NCBI GenBank assembly: GCA_963729325.1
Contig: CAVSNS010000024.1
Span: 25,810 to 89,809 of the forward strand
From: JABCYV01 sp963729325
Lineage (GTDB): Bacteria; Acidobacteriota; Terriglobia; Terriglobales; Acidobacteriaceae
Length of the DNA stretch: 64,000 bases
Reading direction: 5' to 3'
Part shown: positions 46,380-55,718 of the stretch, piece by piece
How the letters are laid out: every line of letters begins with the position of its first letter
How positions within the stretch are numbered: position 1 is the first letter of the stretch
The notes under the pieces: generated by a model
What the model saw: only the letters and a program-made list of their open reading frames with translations
What the model was told of the DNA's origin: nothing
Database searches by the model: none
Position numbers and translations under genes: made by a program

Positions 46380-48173
46380 ATGCGTACTTGGCACTGGGGG
46401 ATTGCCGCTTTCCTGCTGCTCACGCTGAGCGCGAATGCGCAGCAGTTGGCGAACCCGTCTTTGTCCCCGGCGACGGCGCAGACGTCAGCTTCGGCGCAGC
46501 CTAGCCCGCCTTCGTCGCAGGGGCAGCCCGAGCCGCAGCCGGGAGCGGCATCCGCGAGCACCGCGCCCGCCTCGGCAACGCCTACCACGGTGGACCAGGC
46601 GGTGGACCGCGCGGTCGAGCGGGAGCACGCGCTGATGGAAATGCTGAAGACCCGTACCCCGTTGGTTGAGACCTATCTGCAAAACCTGAAGTTCGACCCG
46701 CAAGTCGGCCCGGTGCCGGTGCAAGACCATTACTTCCTCGGCCGCATGAATCTGGGCGAAAGCGTGGACCGCCGGGACTATCTCTCCAGAGACACCAGCT
46801 TTGAGAGCCACCTGTTGGGCGGCTTCACCAAGTTGTTTAAGTTCGAATACAAACCCATGGGTTTCTCATGGATGATCTACGCCGACCGCGACGACTTCAA
46901 TCGCCAAACCTACGATTTCAAATACGCGCACCGCGAGTTCCTGGGTGATGTCCGCTGTATCGTCTTCGACGTGTCCGCCAAAAAGGGCACCGGCAAGGGC
47001 CGCTTCCATGGCCGCATCTGGGTGGAAGACCAGGACTTCAACATCGTGCGCTTGAACGGTACCTACGCCCCGCGGCCGCGGAATGCCTACTTCTTTCACA
47101 TGGATAGCTGGCGCCTGAACCTGATCCCGGGCTACTGGGTACCAGCTTACATCTACAGCGAAGAAGGCGATTTCAGCTACGGTTCGAAAGACAAGACGGG
47201 CTTCAAGGCCCAGACCCGGCTCTGGGGTTATGACCTGCAGAAGGGCGCCAAACACAGCGAATTGACCCAGGTGCTGGTGGACTCCACGGTGAAGGACGAA
47301 AGCCCGGCGGCGCAGGATGTTTCTCCGCTGCAGGCCCAGCGGCAATGGCAGCAGCAGGCGGAAGACAACGTGGTCGAGAGGTTGCAGAATGCTGGGCTGC
47401 TTGCTCCTGAAGGCGAGGTGGACAAGATCCTGAAGACCGTCGTGAATAACTTGGAAGTCACCAATAACATCGAATTGCCGCGCCCGGTGCGCACCCGTGT
47501 GATGCTGACTTCGCCACTGGAGACGTTCAGCGTTGGCAACACCATCGTGGTAAGCCGCGGCCTGGTGGACGTGCTTCCGGATGAAGCCAGCTTGGCCATG
47601 GTGCTTTCGCACGAACTGGCCCACATCCTCCTGGGACACAACTTGGGCAGCAAGTACGCCTTCAGCGATCGCATGTTGTTCTCCGATGAATCCACCTACC
47701 AGAACCTGGGCTTCCGGCACGTTCCCGAGGAGGAAACTGCAGCCGACAAGAAAGCTCTCGATCTGCTGAAGAATTCACCGTACGCCCAGAAGCTGGATAC
47801 ACCAGGACTGTTCCTGCGTGAGGTGGCGGCGCGGGGACCGGCGCTTTCCGCGCTGCTGACTCCCCACTTGGGCAATGGCTTCATCGACCGTAAGGGCGCC
47901 GTGGATCGCATGGTGGTGTTGATGAACTCTGCTCCGGCCCTCGATCCCAACAAACTGGACCAGATCGTAGCCCTGCCTCTGGGCGGACGCGTCAATCTCA
48001 ACGCCTGGGATGACCATGCGGAATTGATCAAGACCAAGCCGTTGGCCATCACCTCGCCGCGGGACAAGATGCCGCTGGAAGTGACGCCATTTTTCCCCCG
48101 GCTTACCCGCTCGGAGCAGTCGTCAACCCGACCGCTCCCGGCGAACGCCGCGAACCCAACTCCAAGCAATTAG
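46380..48173 (+). CDS. Secreted M48-family metalloprotease
   Basis: 597 residues with a signal peptide (MRTWHWGIAAFLLLTLSANAQQ) and an Ala/Pro/Ser-rich linker. Zinc motif MVLSHELAHILLGHN (HExxH) with the third ligand in EEETAADKKALDLL. A 220-residue beta-rich region precedes the protease. M48 enzymes cleave misfolded or outer-membrane proteins; here it is likely periplasmic or extracellular. The long N-terminal region and C-terminal tail are not part of HtpX or BepA. Confidence 0.87.
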   Translation: MRTWHWGIAAFLLLTLSANAQQLANPSLSPATAQTSASAQPSPPSSQGQPEPQPGAASASTAPASATPTTVDQAVDRAVEREHALMEMLKTRTPLVETYLQNLKFDPQVGPVPVQDHYFLGRMNLGESVDRRDYLSRDTSFESHLLGGFTKLFKFEYKPMGFSWMIYADRDDFNRQTYDFKYAHREFLGDVRCIVFDVSAKKGTGKGRFHGRIWVEDQDFNIVRLNGTYAPRPRNAYFFHMDSWRLNLIPGYWVPAYIYSEEGDFSYGSKDKTGFKAQTRLWGYDLQKGAKHSELTQVLVDSTVKDESPAAQDVSPLQAQRQWQQQAEDNVVERLQNAGLLAPEGEVDKILKTVVNNLEVTNNIELPRPVRTRVMLTSPLETFSVGNTIVVSRGLVDVLPDEASLAMVLSHELAHILLGHNLGSKYAFSDRMLFSDESTYQNLGFRHVPEEETAADKKALDLLKNSPYAQKLDTPGLFLREVAARGPALSALLTPHLGNGFIDRKGAVDRMVVLMNSAPALDPNKLDQIVALPLGGRVNLNAWDDHAELIKTKPLAITSPRDKMPLEVTPFFPRLTRSEQSSTRPLPANAANPTPSN

Positions 48174-48783
48174 TTAGGCAACGCGAATCAGCGGTATTAC
48201 GTAAGTGCCGTTGAACGGTGCAAGGTCGACGGAGCAAACCATTGCAATCTCTGGGACCCCACAGCCCTCCCACGTTAAAGGCGAAGCGGCCATCGCGACA
48301 AAACTCATCTAGTGCGTACGGCCTCCCACGTGCCCCGAGCTGTTTTCCGAAAGCTTGTTCTCAAAGTCCAAAGCGGCAGTGGAGTGGGGTGGACCTCCTT
48401 CGTCAATTGGCTGCTGGAACGCTCCGAAACGGTAGGAGGCCCTCACTTTCGCGCATCTTAACTCGCTAGAGACTTTGAATCCGATTACAGGGGCGTCCTA
48501 ATGTGTCCCCTCGCGGCGGGTCGAGTTTCTTGACCTATCGTTACTCTTAGGTCAGCATTCCCCGATGAAGGGAATCGGCGCCGTGGTGACGACCTACAAA
48601 ACGGTCACGCTTGAGGATGCTAATTGCGGCGTCAACACTTACAACCACGGTACGGATGGTTGCGTCAAAAACCCTGACCTCGACGTGCGACGGAGACGCA
48701 GCCTCTCTTTTCGCGCTGCAGGTCAAGAGTAGCGCCTCATTCAGGCGACGATCTCACACCGTACCCGGGAACGGAATGGTCCT
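48174..48783. other. Region without supported gene
   Basis: 610 bases with only short unsupported frames. No repeats or RNA structure recognised. Confidence 0.4.
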
Positions 48784-48981
48784 TCACCTCGCCGTCAACA
48801 CGAGCGCCAGTACAATCAGCGCGGCCAACAGCATGCTCGCTATGAGTGAAAACATCGCTTGCAACGGGTGCGTCTGCAAATGGCGGCCTCGCTCTGTTCT
48901 CCAGTGCATCAGGGTCCGCATGGCAGCCTCCCTCCCGGCCGACCCAATCATATACCCAAAAAACATCGGAACACCTGCCAC
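48784..48981 (-). CDS. Possible small membrane protein
   Basis: Up to 65 residues ending with one hydrophobic helix (MFSLIASMLLAALIVLALVLTAR). An internal ATG gives MIGSAGREAAMRT. Antisense to another open frame; no ribosome site recognised. Confidence 0.35.
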   Translation of the reverse strand: MAGVPMFFGYMIGSAGREAAMRTLMHWRTERGRHLQTHPLQAMFSLIASMLLAALIVLALVLTAR

Positions 48982-49037
48982 CTCGCCATGGCTGTTGGGG
49001 CGATGTATGATCTGCTCCTCGGCAAAGGAGCGCTGCC

Positions 49038-49523
49038 ATGCCCATTCAGAAACTCCGGGAATTCCTCGACGGCAACGATATTAAGTATGTCGTCATTTCT
49101 CACTCGGTCGCGTATACGGCTCAGGGAATCGCGGCGCTCACTCACATAGCGGGCAAAGAGTTGGCCAAGACGGTGATCGTCAAGATTGACGGGGCACTAG
49201 CCATGGCCCTCCTTCCCGCCTCTTTGCACATTGATCTATCGCGGTTGAGATCGGCCGCCAGCGCAAACAATGTTGCACTTGCTTCGGAGGCAGAGTTCAA
49301 AGAGCGGTTTTCAGACTGCGAAACTGGAGCCATGCCTCCCTTCGGGAATCTTTACGATATGCCCGTCTTTGCCGATGAGAGCTTAGCTCGGGACAAGGAA
49401 ATCGCGTTCAACGCGGGCTCTCATCGCGAGCTCGTGAGACTCGCCTGGGAGAACTTCGTGAGGCTAGTTAAACCCAAGATAGTCAGGTTCGCCGCCGGCA
49501 GCGTCCATTCGACCGCGGCATAG
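49038..49523 (+). CDS. YbaK/EbsC-type aminoacyl-tRNA deacylase
   Basis: 161 residues, ATG at 49038 with AAGGAG 9 bases upstream. YbaK fold: YTAQGIAALTHIAGKELAKTVIVKIDG (substrate-binding Lys), GAMPPFGNLYDMPVFADES, FNAGSHRELVRL. Hydrolyses mischarged tRNA (Cys-tRNA(Pro) or Ala-tRNA(Pro) type). Length is normal. Confidence 0.88.
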   Translation: MPIQKLREFLDGNDIKYVVISHSVAYTAQGIAALTHIAGKELAKTVIVKIDGALAMALLPASLHIDLSRLRSAASANNVALASEAEFKERFSDCETGAMPPFGNLYDMPVFADESLARDKEIAFNAGSHRELVRLAWENFVRLVKPKIVRFAAGSVHSTAA

Positions 49524-49549
49524 GCCAGGCGGCGCCAGTTCCTCGCGAG

Positions 49550-49794
49550 TCACCTTGGCTCATTGTGCGTACTGGTGCGGACGCTTGCGTTCGTCTCCCC
49601 CTCGCCCAGCGCGCTCTCTGGGCGGCGGCCATCTTCCTGCGCGCGGCTGCGGTGAGCGTCCGCTTCCGCCTCTTCGGTTTCGTTTGGACACGCGTGCGAT
49701 TTCGTCAGATTCCGTTGCCAATCACTTGAATAACTTGGTCCAGGGGACTGCGTTCTTGCTCCAGTTCCTTCAACATCGCGGCGAAATTCGCCAT
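49550..49794 (-). pseudogene. Small coiled-coil / basic protein, interrupted
   Basis: ATG at 49794 gives MANFAAMLKELEQERSPLDQ, then a TGA, and in frame after it a lysine/arginine-rich helix (KRRKRTLTAAARRKMAAAQR). The shape (coiled coil plus basic tail) recalls short Acidobacteriota histone-like proteins. One in-frame stop inactivates or splits it. Confidence 0.5.
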
Positions 49795-50327
49795 AGGGTT
49801 GCGCCCTCAATGAGTGAATGCGCCGTCGATACTACACGCCAAGGCGTACTCATGCGAGACACATGTTCGGTTTTGTCCGAACTTATTCGGTCTAGTTAGT
49901 CTGCGCGGAAAATCCTAACCTGAACATAGTTCGTTGACAGTTCCTCCGCCTGCCGTCACCCAGAGAATCCCCCAACCAAGAAAGGAACACTCATGCAACA
50001 CGCCCAACTTGTGTCCCCGGCTGCCGAACACCATTTCGGAGAGCGAACACGAAGGTTGCTTGGGGTTTTCAAGAAAGGCGGAGTCTCCCACGAGAACGGC
50101 AGCCGATGACTGTGGCTGCTTGATCTAGCTGAATTGGGTTACGCTCCCAGCCGCATCGTTTTGCAAGGGCTTACCACCCGATTCTCGGCGCCAAAAACCA
50201 CCACCCCCTAAGATCCCGACTTTCTGACTGAGAATCAGGCAGAAAAGATCTTCAACACTAGCTCCGGCATGGCGCGGTAAAATTTGGCGCGCCAAATCTC
50301 CGTAGATTCCATCACAGGTGCGGGTTC
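49795..50327. other. Region without supported gene
   Basis: Contains a perfect inverted repeat GTTCGG-TTTTGT-CCGAAC (49865-49882). No coding region seen. Confidence 0.4.
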
Positions 50328-50690
50328 ATGAAGCGAGTCGTCGTCTCGTTCCTCTTATTATTATGTTGTTGTTCTTTCCCGCCGGGCTTCGCTCAGGAAA
50401 CTCAATCGAACGCGCCGGCTGATCCATACAACTCGGTGCTGGACCGCCTGCAGTCACTGGTCACGATTGAGCTTCCTGAATGGCGCTTTCATAGCGATGT
50501 ACCTCACCCGGAAGACCGCAATCTGAACGATGCGGAATAGCAGACGGTCAGAGTGCATGAAGACTGGAAGACGGGCCCCCGCGTTCTGCGGCGCTGGATC
50601 GAAATCCCGACGAGCTCAACGGCTACTCGACGCAGGGATCGCTCGTTGAGCTTAACCTGGTGATCATGGGTGAGACGTGTGGGGCAAGGA
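50328..50690 (+). pseudogene. Alpha-mannosidase-like (GH38) N-terminal fragment
   Basis: Signal peptide (VVVSFLLLLCCCSFPPGFAQE) then VLDRLQSLVTIELPEWRFH and HPEDRNLNDAE before a TAG; after the stop the same frame resumes QTVRVHEDWKTGPRVLRRWIEIP, then shifts frame. This matches the start of GH38-type alpha-mannosidases as I recall them. The catalytic part is absent. Confidence 0.5.
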
Positions 50691-50911
50691 GATCGGCCTG
50701 TAGCTACCTCGCCCCAGACACTTTCGGGGCTGCTCGTATAGAGGCACAAGTGCGAACAACAGCGAACGAGCGGAAGGGGATAATGCGCATGTTTTTCTTT
50801 TTGCGGGCTGCTTGGAATTGAGAGCACAACTTGAAAACCGATCCCAAACATCAAATTGTCCGAGCTCCCATCACAAAAATGCAATGAGAGGTTACGGCAA
50901 ATGCGTACGAA

Positions 50912-51037
50912 CTACTTGCCTGCGGCAGCATTCGCCTCAAGCTGTTTCAGCTTCGCCATCGTAGCGGCTGCCCAGTCTTTTCGGCGACCGGACTTGTTAC
51001 GACGCCTCGGCTTCGTTGAATAATGGTTCTTTGACAT
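50912..51037 (-). CDS. Small basic protein (41 residues)
   Basis: ATG at 51037 with AGGAGAG 4-10 bases upstream. MSKNHYSTKPRRRNKSGRRK then DWAAATMAKLKQLEANAAAGK: a highly basic N-terminus and a helical tail. Unrecognised; possibly nucleic-acid binding. Downstream of the lasso-type cluster on the same strand. Confidence 0.5.
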   Translation of the reverse strand: MSKNHYSTKPRRRNKSGRRKDWAAATMAKLKQLEANAAAGK

Positions 51038-51071
51038 TCGTCTCTCCTGTCTGTAGTGGTGCCCCCAGTTG

Positions 51072-51140
51072 TCACCGGCACCTGAGCTTAACAGCCATCG
51101 TCGATGCAAGAACCGCCGCCAGAATCAGAATGTGTTTCAT
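51072..51140 (-). CDS. Possible 22-residue hydrophobic peptide
   Basis: ATG at 51140 gives MKHILILAAVLASTMAVKLR, a signal-like helix, ending 34 bases before the next small gene. AAAGG upstream. Might be a leader or part of a longer frameshifted small gene; low support. Confidence 0.25.
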   Translation of the reverse strand: MKHILILAAVLASTMAVKLRCR

Positions 51141-51294
51141 GTAGCCTTTTCAATACCTGTCGTACCACGGAAACGTACGCTCAAATTACGTGGGTCACCC
51201 CGTCCATCCACCAAAGCGACTTCAAATTGAGCCGCTTCGAGACTGTCTAGCATCATCACCTTGAGCGCCATTCAGATGTTGTGCCCGTGGGTCT

Positions 51295-53253
51295 TTAGGC
51301 CATTGCAGCCGGAGCTAAGCGTGGAGCCTCAATTTGCTTATGCTTTTGCCCGAAGAACACTTGCAACCACAACTCCAAGGATACCAATGCCGTAACTCGC
51401 CAGGTCGCAACTGCGCTATGGGGATCATGGACGTAAGGCTTCATGCTTTCCAGCGCCTGTCTGACAGCATCTCCATCCACATAACCAAACTCAATGGCCA
51501 GACAATCAGACTTGAAATAGCTTTGCAAATGATGGTATTCGTGAGCTGTGCCCTCATTAACGAAATCAGTAAAATCTGCTTTCCACCTGCGCAGGCGAAT
51601 CGCTTCCGGAAGGACCCCTCTCATTGCTTCGCGGAGCAGGCCTTTCGGAACGCCCTGCCAGTTCACAACTTCCCCCGGAATTGCCATTATGAAAGAGATT
51701 AAATCTCGGTCCATAAACGGATACGCCGGTTCCACTCCGTAAGTCACGGATATTTTGTTTGTTGTCTCCAGAACGTCGAGGTGGTACTTGGAATTTGCCT
51801 GCTGGTAACACTCTTCGGCATGCTTGCTGGCAAACTTCCCTGGCAACCGGGCCTGCCCAAGGGCACGGTCCAAAGCCCGTCGGCGAAATGGCTTGCTGTA
51901 CCAACCGGGGTAAAGGTCCGCTTGCGTTTTAGCGCGAATTCTCCGCAGAAGGGAAAAAAATCGTCCTGGGATGTGGCCTCTGAGGAAATCCAGCCAAAAC
52001 TGTTCTCTGAACTCCTTCGGACCGACGTCGGTCATCCAGAGGCCAAACTCGTTAAGATCTCGAATAGCCTTGCCCCACCTCAGACTGTGCACCAAATCCA
52101 GTAGGTAGGCTCGGCCAAAAAGCATGTGGTCTCCAAAATAACCGCTCAGCAAAACACGGTTCTTGCCAGCCCGGGCGAGGTTCAACAACTGTTGGTATGT
52201 ATTCCATTGGGAATTAAACCGAGGCGCCTCGACGTGCCAAAGCAACTCTCTGGCCCCCTTGAGATATCCCGGCGAGGTTGTAGGCAGCCGCTTGATGTCA
52301 ATTCGGTATTGGCACTCGATGGCCAGGAGTAATGACTTCTCATCGGCAGGGCTTCCATCTTGGTAAGTTAAAGAAATGCCCGTCGGTGCTGGCACTGAAA
52401 ATCCTGAGTTCTTGAACTTCTCCGCGGCGCACAGGATTGCAGAGGAGTCTAGACCTCCACTGACCGAAACGGCAGTCGGGTATGCGCTGCGGATGCGACG
52501 ACGAACAGCCTGATCGAAGACCCCACGAAAGGCTTCTGCGTATTCGGGGAAAGATTTGTAGCGGATACGCCCACTGGAATCGAAGGTCCAATGCTGCCGA
52601 ACTATCCATCTTCGTGTTGGCGTGACCATTCCCAGGTGGCCGGGAATGAGACTGAAAATGCCTCGAAAGCACGTCAACTCCCGGCAGGTCGGATCACCGG
52701 GCATAAGTAGGTCTGCTATAGCATCATCATTGGGTCGTCTGTCAACCTGCGGATGTGCCAAGATGGCCTTAATCTCAGAAGCAAAAAGAAAAGCATTACG
52801 TAGATTGCAGTAATACAGTGGGCGAACACCTATCACGTCGCGCGCCAGGAGAAGCTGCTGTTTTCGGGGATCAAAAAGCGCCAAAGCGAAGTCCCCATTC
52901 AAATGTTCCGCAAATCGTTCTCCGAAACGGTCGTAGGCGGCCAAGACCACAGCAGCATCAGGCGACGTTTTTGCAAGACCCTGACCGCCGCTCAGGCTAG
53001 CCATTAACTCCTCACGATTATCCAAGCGACCATCAAAGACGATGACTGCCCCTGAAGGAGCCATTAATGGTTGGCGCTCAGCGACCGATTCCGGGGTGAT
53101 TCGGAGATGCTGGTATGCAAACCCCACTGAACCTTGCGTCCAAAATTCTTGCCCATCTGCGGCACGACCCGACAGCGCTGCGCTGAGATTGGCGATTTCC
53201 TCCTTCTCCACCGGGCGACCATCCAAATTCCAAATCCCAAGAATGCCACTCAC
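51295..53253 (-). CDS. lasC: Lasso-type macrolactam cyclase (asparagine-synthetase homologue)
   Basis: 652 residues, starting GTG at 53253 (MSGILGIW). N-terminal Ntn-like domain and C-terminal ATP-pyrophosphatase with the PP motif SVSGGLDSSAI. Residue 2 is Ser, not the Cys that glutamine-dependent asparagine synthetases need for glutaminase activity, as expected for lasso cyclases that activate a core Asp/Glu for ring closure with the N-terminus. The GTG overlaps the stop of the kinase gene (GTGA). Context with RRE, B2 peptidase, ABC exporter and precursor supports the assignment over ordinary AsnB. Confidence 0.85.
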   Translation of the reverse strand: MSGILGIWNLDGRPVEKEEIANLSAALSGRAADGQEFWTQGSVGFAYQHLRITPESVAERQPLMAPSGAVIVFDGRLDNREELMASLSGGQGLAKTSPDAAVVLAAYDRFGERFAEHLNGDFALALFDPRKQQLLLARDVIGVRPLYYCNLRNAFLFASEIKAILAHPQVDRRPNDDAIADLLMPGDPTCRELTCFRGIFSLIPGHLGMVTPTRRWIVRQHWTFDSSGRIRYKSFPEYAEAFRGVFDQAVRRRIRSAYPTAVSVSGGLDSSAILCAAEKFKNSGFSVPAPTGISLTYQDGSPADEKSLLLAIECQYRIDIKRLPTTSPGYLKGARELLWHVEAPRFNSQWNTYQQLLNLARAGKNRVLLSGYFGDHMLFGRAYLLDLVHSLRWGKAIRDLNEFGLWMTDVGPKEFREQFWLDFLRGHIPGRFFSLLRRIRAKTQADLYPGWYSKPFRRRALDRALGQARLPGKFASKHAEECYQQANSKYHLDVLETTNKISVTYGVEPAYPFMDRDLISFIMAIPGEVVNWQGVPKGLLREAMRGVLPEAIRLRRWKADFTDFVNEGTAHEYHHLQSYFKSDCLAIEFGYVDGDAVRQALESMKPYVHDPHSAVATWRVTALVSLELWLQVFFGQKHKQIEAPRLAPAAMA

Positions 53254-54206
53254 TCGCTTCTTCCTTCCCGCACCAGGTCGGATAAGATTGCTTCTACAAC
53301 TGCGGGCAGCGCACTGAGAGTCCTTGGATAGGACAGAGCCTTCACTGGAACGTGAGCCGCGATGCTAGCAGCAAACTCGAATTGCCGCTTTAGTCGCCTC
53401 GGGCTAAGCAATACATCGTTAAATGTGTTTTTCAGAACTGACAAGAAAGCTTTGCGTTCTGACATCCTACGGAGGGTCACCTTGCGGGACTGGTTCCTAG
53501 GGGACGAAAGGACATAAAGCATCCGCAATGGAATCGCGGACACCTGATGTTGCTCGGCGCTGAGCGCGAAGATCGTTTTACGAGTCCAACGGTTCATTGG
53601 AGTGCCTTCGCAGCCTTGAAACATGCTTCCGCACATTTCAGGGAAGAGTTTGATTCTCGGCATCCCGGGATATGCCAGCAAGTCTTGGCCACGTTGCTCG
53701 AGCACCAACACGTCGTCGGTTAACAGTGGATAGTTCTCGCGCACGAAGCTGGCCCCGAGACTGGACTTTCCGTACGCCGAGTCACCAAGAAACGCGACCG
53801 CACCTCTGCCCACCACCACCGCAGTAGCGTGCAGGGGCTCGACTCCCCGCACCAACATAGCAAAGGACAATACTTGCCCTAACAGATATTCCTGGAGCGC
53901 CTCGCGAGGAGTTCCGTCTAGGTTTCGCCACCCAATTCGGCTGCCGTCAGAAGATATCAGAAATTCAAAAAGACCAGGCCAGCGCAGATGAATTGACCCA
54001 TCGCGCAACTGAGTACACTCATAGAGATCACTGGCTTCCAGCAGCGTTCCACCGTGTTTGCAGGCTTGGCGCAGGTCAGATGCAGAATATTCGACTAATT
54101 CGACGTCGGGTCGCGAAGCATGCGTCTGCAGTTGAGGACACGCGAGCTGGGTCTGGCTTTGCAGTCGCAAGCCGTAGAGGCTGTACACTCGATGCTTAGG
54201 AACCAT
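53250..54206 (-). CDS. HprK-like peptide kinase of the lasso-type cluster
   Basis: 318 residues, intact. Walker A GDSAYGKSSLG, followed by LTDDVLVLE (acidic site after the P-loop), as in HPr kinase/phosphorylase. HprK-like kinases in lasso clusters (such as paeninodin) phosphorylate the C-terminal Ser of the peptide; here the precursor ends in SSTC, so a terminal Ser is possible but not shown. Coupled to the cyclase gene by a 4-bp overlap. Relative of the frameshifted gene at 39260. Confidence 0.82.
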   Translation of the reverse strand: MVPKHRVYSLYGLRLQSQTQLACPQLQTHASRPDVELVEYSASDLRQACKHGGTLLEASDLYECTQLRDGSIHLRWPGLFEFLISSDGSRIGWRNLDGTPREALQEYLLGQVLSFAMLVRGVEPLHATAVVVGRGAVAFLGDSAYGKSSLGASFVRENYPLLTDDVLVLEQRGQDLLAYPGMPRIKLFPEMCGSMFQGCEGTPMNRWTRKTIFALSAEQHQVSAIPLRMLYVLSSPRNQSRKVTLRRMSERKAFLSVLKNTFNDVLLSPRRLKRQFEFAASIAAHVPVKALSYPRTLSALPAVVEAILSDLVREGRSE

Positions 54207-54393
54207 GGCAGCGAACTAGCAATCGGCGGAGGCGCGTCTGCTGATGGGTCTCCTGTGAACTACGGGTTGTAAGCCCAACAATTCCTTACTCTCAGAGTGA
54301 GGAGAAACCACTTCGCATAAATAGCCCAAGGTGCGCTGGGCCTAATTGTGCGCGCTGCCCCCGGCTCGGACAAAACGAGGGTTCATGCGTCCT

Positions 54394-54789
54394 TCAACAA
54401 GTCGAAGAAATGAAATGCCTGTGCGCTCTAACCAATCCTGCTTCAAAGACAGGGCGGAGAATCTCCCGGAGTAGAGATGATCTCCTGACTACCGCTGATA
54501 GTCCACGGCCAAACCTGCGGTAGACTGCAACGACAATCGACCCAACCGATGTCTCGGAGTACACGTCCACAAGCCAGATCCTTAAGATGTGAGTGCGCGG
54601 GTCGTCTGGACCGTACAGGACCTCCGCTATCCAGCAAGGCTTAGTGGGCGATGTGACGCCGTCACTTTTTTTGCCGTGACTCCCTCGGGTTAGCTGCTGC
54701 AAGTCTCCGTATTTCACCAGACGCGGCGCTGAATATGGCTTTTTGGGTTTCGAGGTGTTTTGCGCCAGGGCGTTCTCTCGCGTTTTCAA
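54394..54789 (-). CDS. Lasso-type precursor fused to a C-terminal domain
   Basis: 131 residues from a TTG at 54789 with AAGGAG 9 bases upstream; the frame is open to 54846. Leader: KPKKPYSAPRLVKYGDLQQLTRG contains YxxPxL-x4-G and ends T-R before G36, so Thr is at -2. Proposed core start GSHGKKSD: Gly1 and Asp8 spaced for an 8-residue ring. It then runs GVTSPTKP into CWIAEVLYGPDDPRTHILR... to the end (about 85 residues), which resembles the CFI-box type C-terminal domain (Cys-aromatic-Ile-Ala...Tyr-Gly). Lasso cores normally end within about 20 residues. Confidence 0.75.
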   Translation of the reverse strand: MKTRENALAQNTSKPKKPYSAPRLVKYGDLQQLTRGSHGKKSDGVTSPTKPCWIAEVLYGPDDPRTHILRIWLVDVYSETSVGSIVVAVYRRFGRGLSAVVRRSSLLREILRPVFEAGLVRAHRHFISSTC

Positions 54790-54908
54790 CAGATCAGGCT
54801 CCTTTACATAGACGTCCCGCAATGGAAGTCCGAATCTTACCACCATTTCTCTGGGTCAGCATCGTCTTCTGGCGTGCCCAAACCACATTCTGCTAGTCGA
54901 GTGCGCTT

Positions 54909-55718
54909 TCAGTAAAAGGAGAGTGTGCCCTGCAACCTGGCTCTACGTACGGCGTGCGAAAAAAATAACAAGCTGAGCGGCAGAAGGACGGCACAGAACG
55001 CGGTGAGCACCCCTAGGGTGCGGGCCAGCTCAGGAAAAGAGGCGCCCCTTAGTAGTGCAAGTCGCACTCCATCCAGCGAGTACTTGAGTGGTATCAGAGC
55101 GGCGATGGCCTGGAAAGGCTTCGGGAGCGCCGTCACAGGAAACATAATTCCTGTGAACAGCCACCCCACCGCCCCCAGCAACCACACAATAGCTGCGCCC
55201 TTTTGCGTTAATACTTGAAGAGCCGCTGCCATAATCCCAATTGCAATCGCTACCCCAGCCGAGATCAGAATAATGACCGCACAGCCCAGCAAGTTCGGAC
55301 TCTGCAGCTGCACGCGGAACAGAGCCAGTCCGACCGCTAGGTACAGCACCATGTTCAGGGTGCCACCGACAAAAGCCGAGACTGTGTTCAACAAGACGAT
55401 GATGGAACCAGATGTGGAAGTGGTCATGAGGACTTCCAGGGTACCTGTCAGTTGAGCATCGCGTATCGACGAGACAAAAGAGTTGATCCCCGCCAGGAAC
55501 AGTGTGTAGATGCTTGTTCCAATCAACAGGAACGGATAGTAAGCAAATCCCTCCGGCTGAAAACCGGGCCCCACCGCGCGGGCCAAGTAGTAGGACCCAG
55601 CGACCTCAAGAACCATCGTTAGCGCCTGCATCCAGAAAGCGGCTCGGTAGCGCATCGCTGTGAGCAGGTCACGCCGCAGAATGGCAGCAAGTTTTTCGAG
55701 CACGGACAGGGGCTTCAT
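54909..55718 (-). CDS. ABC-2-type transporter permease
   Basis: 269 residues from the ATG at 55718; an in-frame ATG at 55730 is not excluded. Six membrane helices in ABC-2 topology (WMQALTMVLEVAGSYYLA at the start; YSLDGVRLALLRG before the last helix). It should export the cluster product with the ATPase encoded just upstream, whose stop overlaps its ATG (ATGA). Confidence 0.85.
   Translation of the reverse strand: MKPLSVLEKLAAILRRDLLTAMRYRAAFWMQALTMVLEVAGSYYLARAVGPGFQPEGFAYYPFLLIGTSIYTLFLAGINSFVSSIRDAQLTGTLEVLMTTSTSGSIIVLLNTVSAFVGGTLNMVLYLAVGLALFRVQLQSPNLLGCAVIILISAGVAIAIGIMAAALQVLTQKGAAIVWLLGAVGWLFTGIMFPVTALPKPFQAIAALIPLKYSLDGVRLALLRGASFPELARTLGVLTAFCAVLLPLSLLFFSHAVRRARLQGTLSFY

Noticed and set aside
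48611..49084. Plus-strand open frame of 157 residues
   Set aside because: Low-complexity Ser/Thr/Arg composition; overlaps the YbaK start and an antisense membrane frame.
51295..53253. Ordinary asparagine synthetase AsnB
   Set aside because: Ser at position 2 instead of Cys, and neighbours are lasso-type genes.
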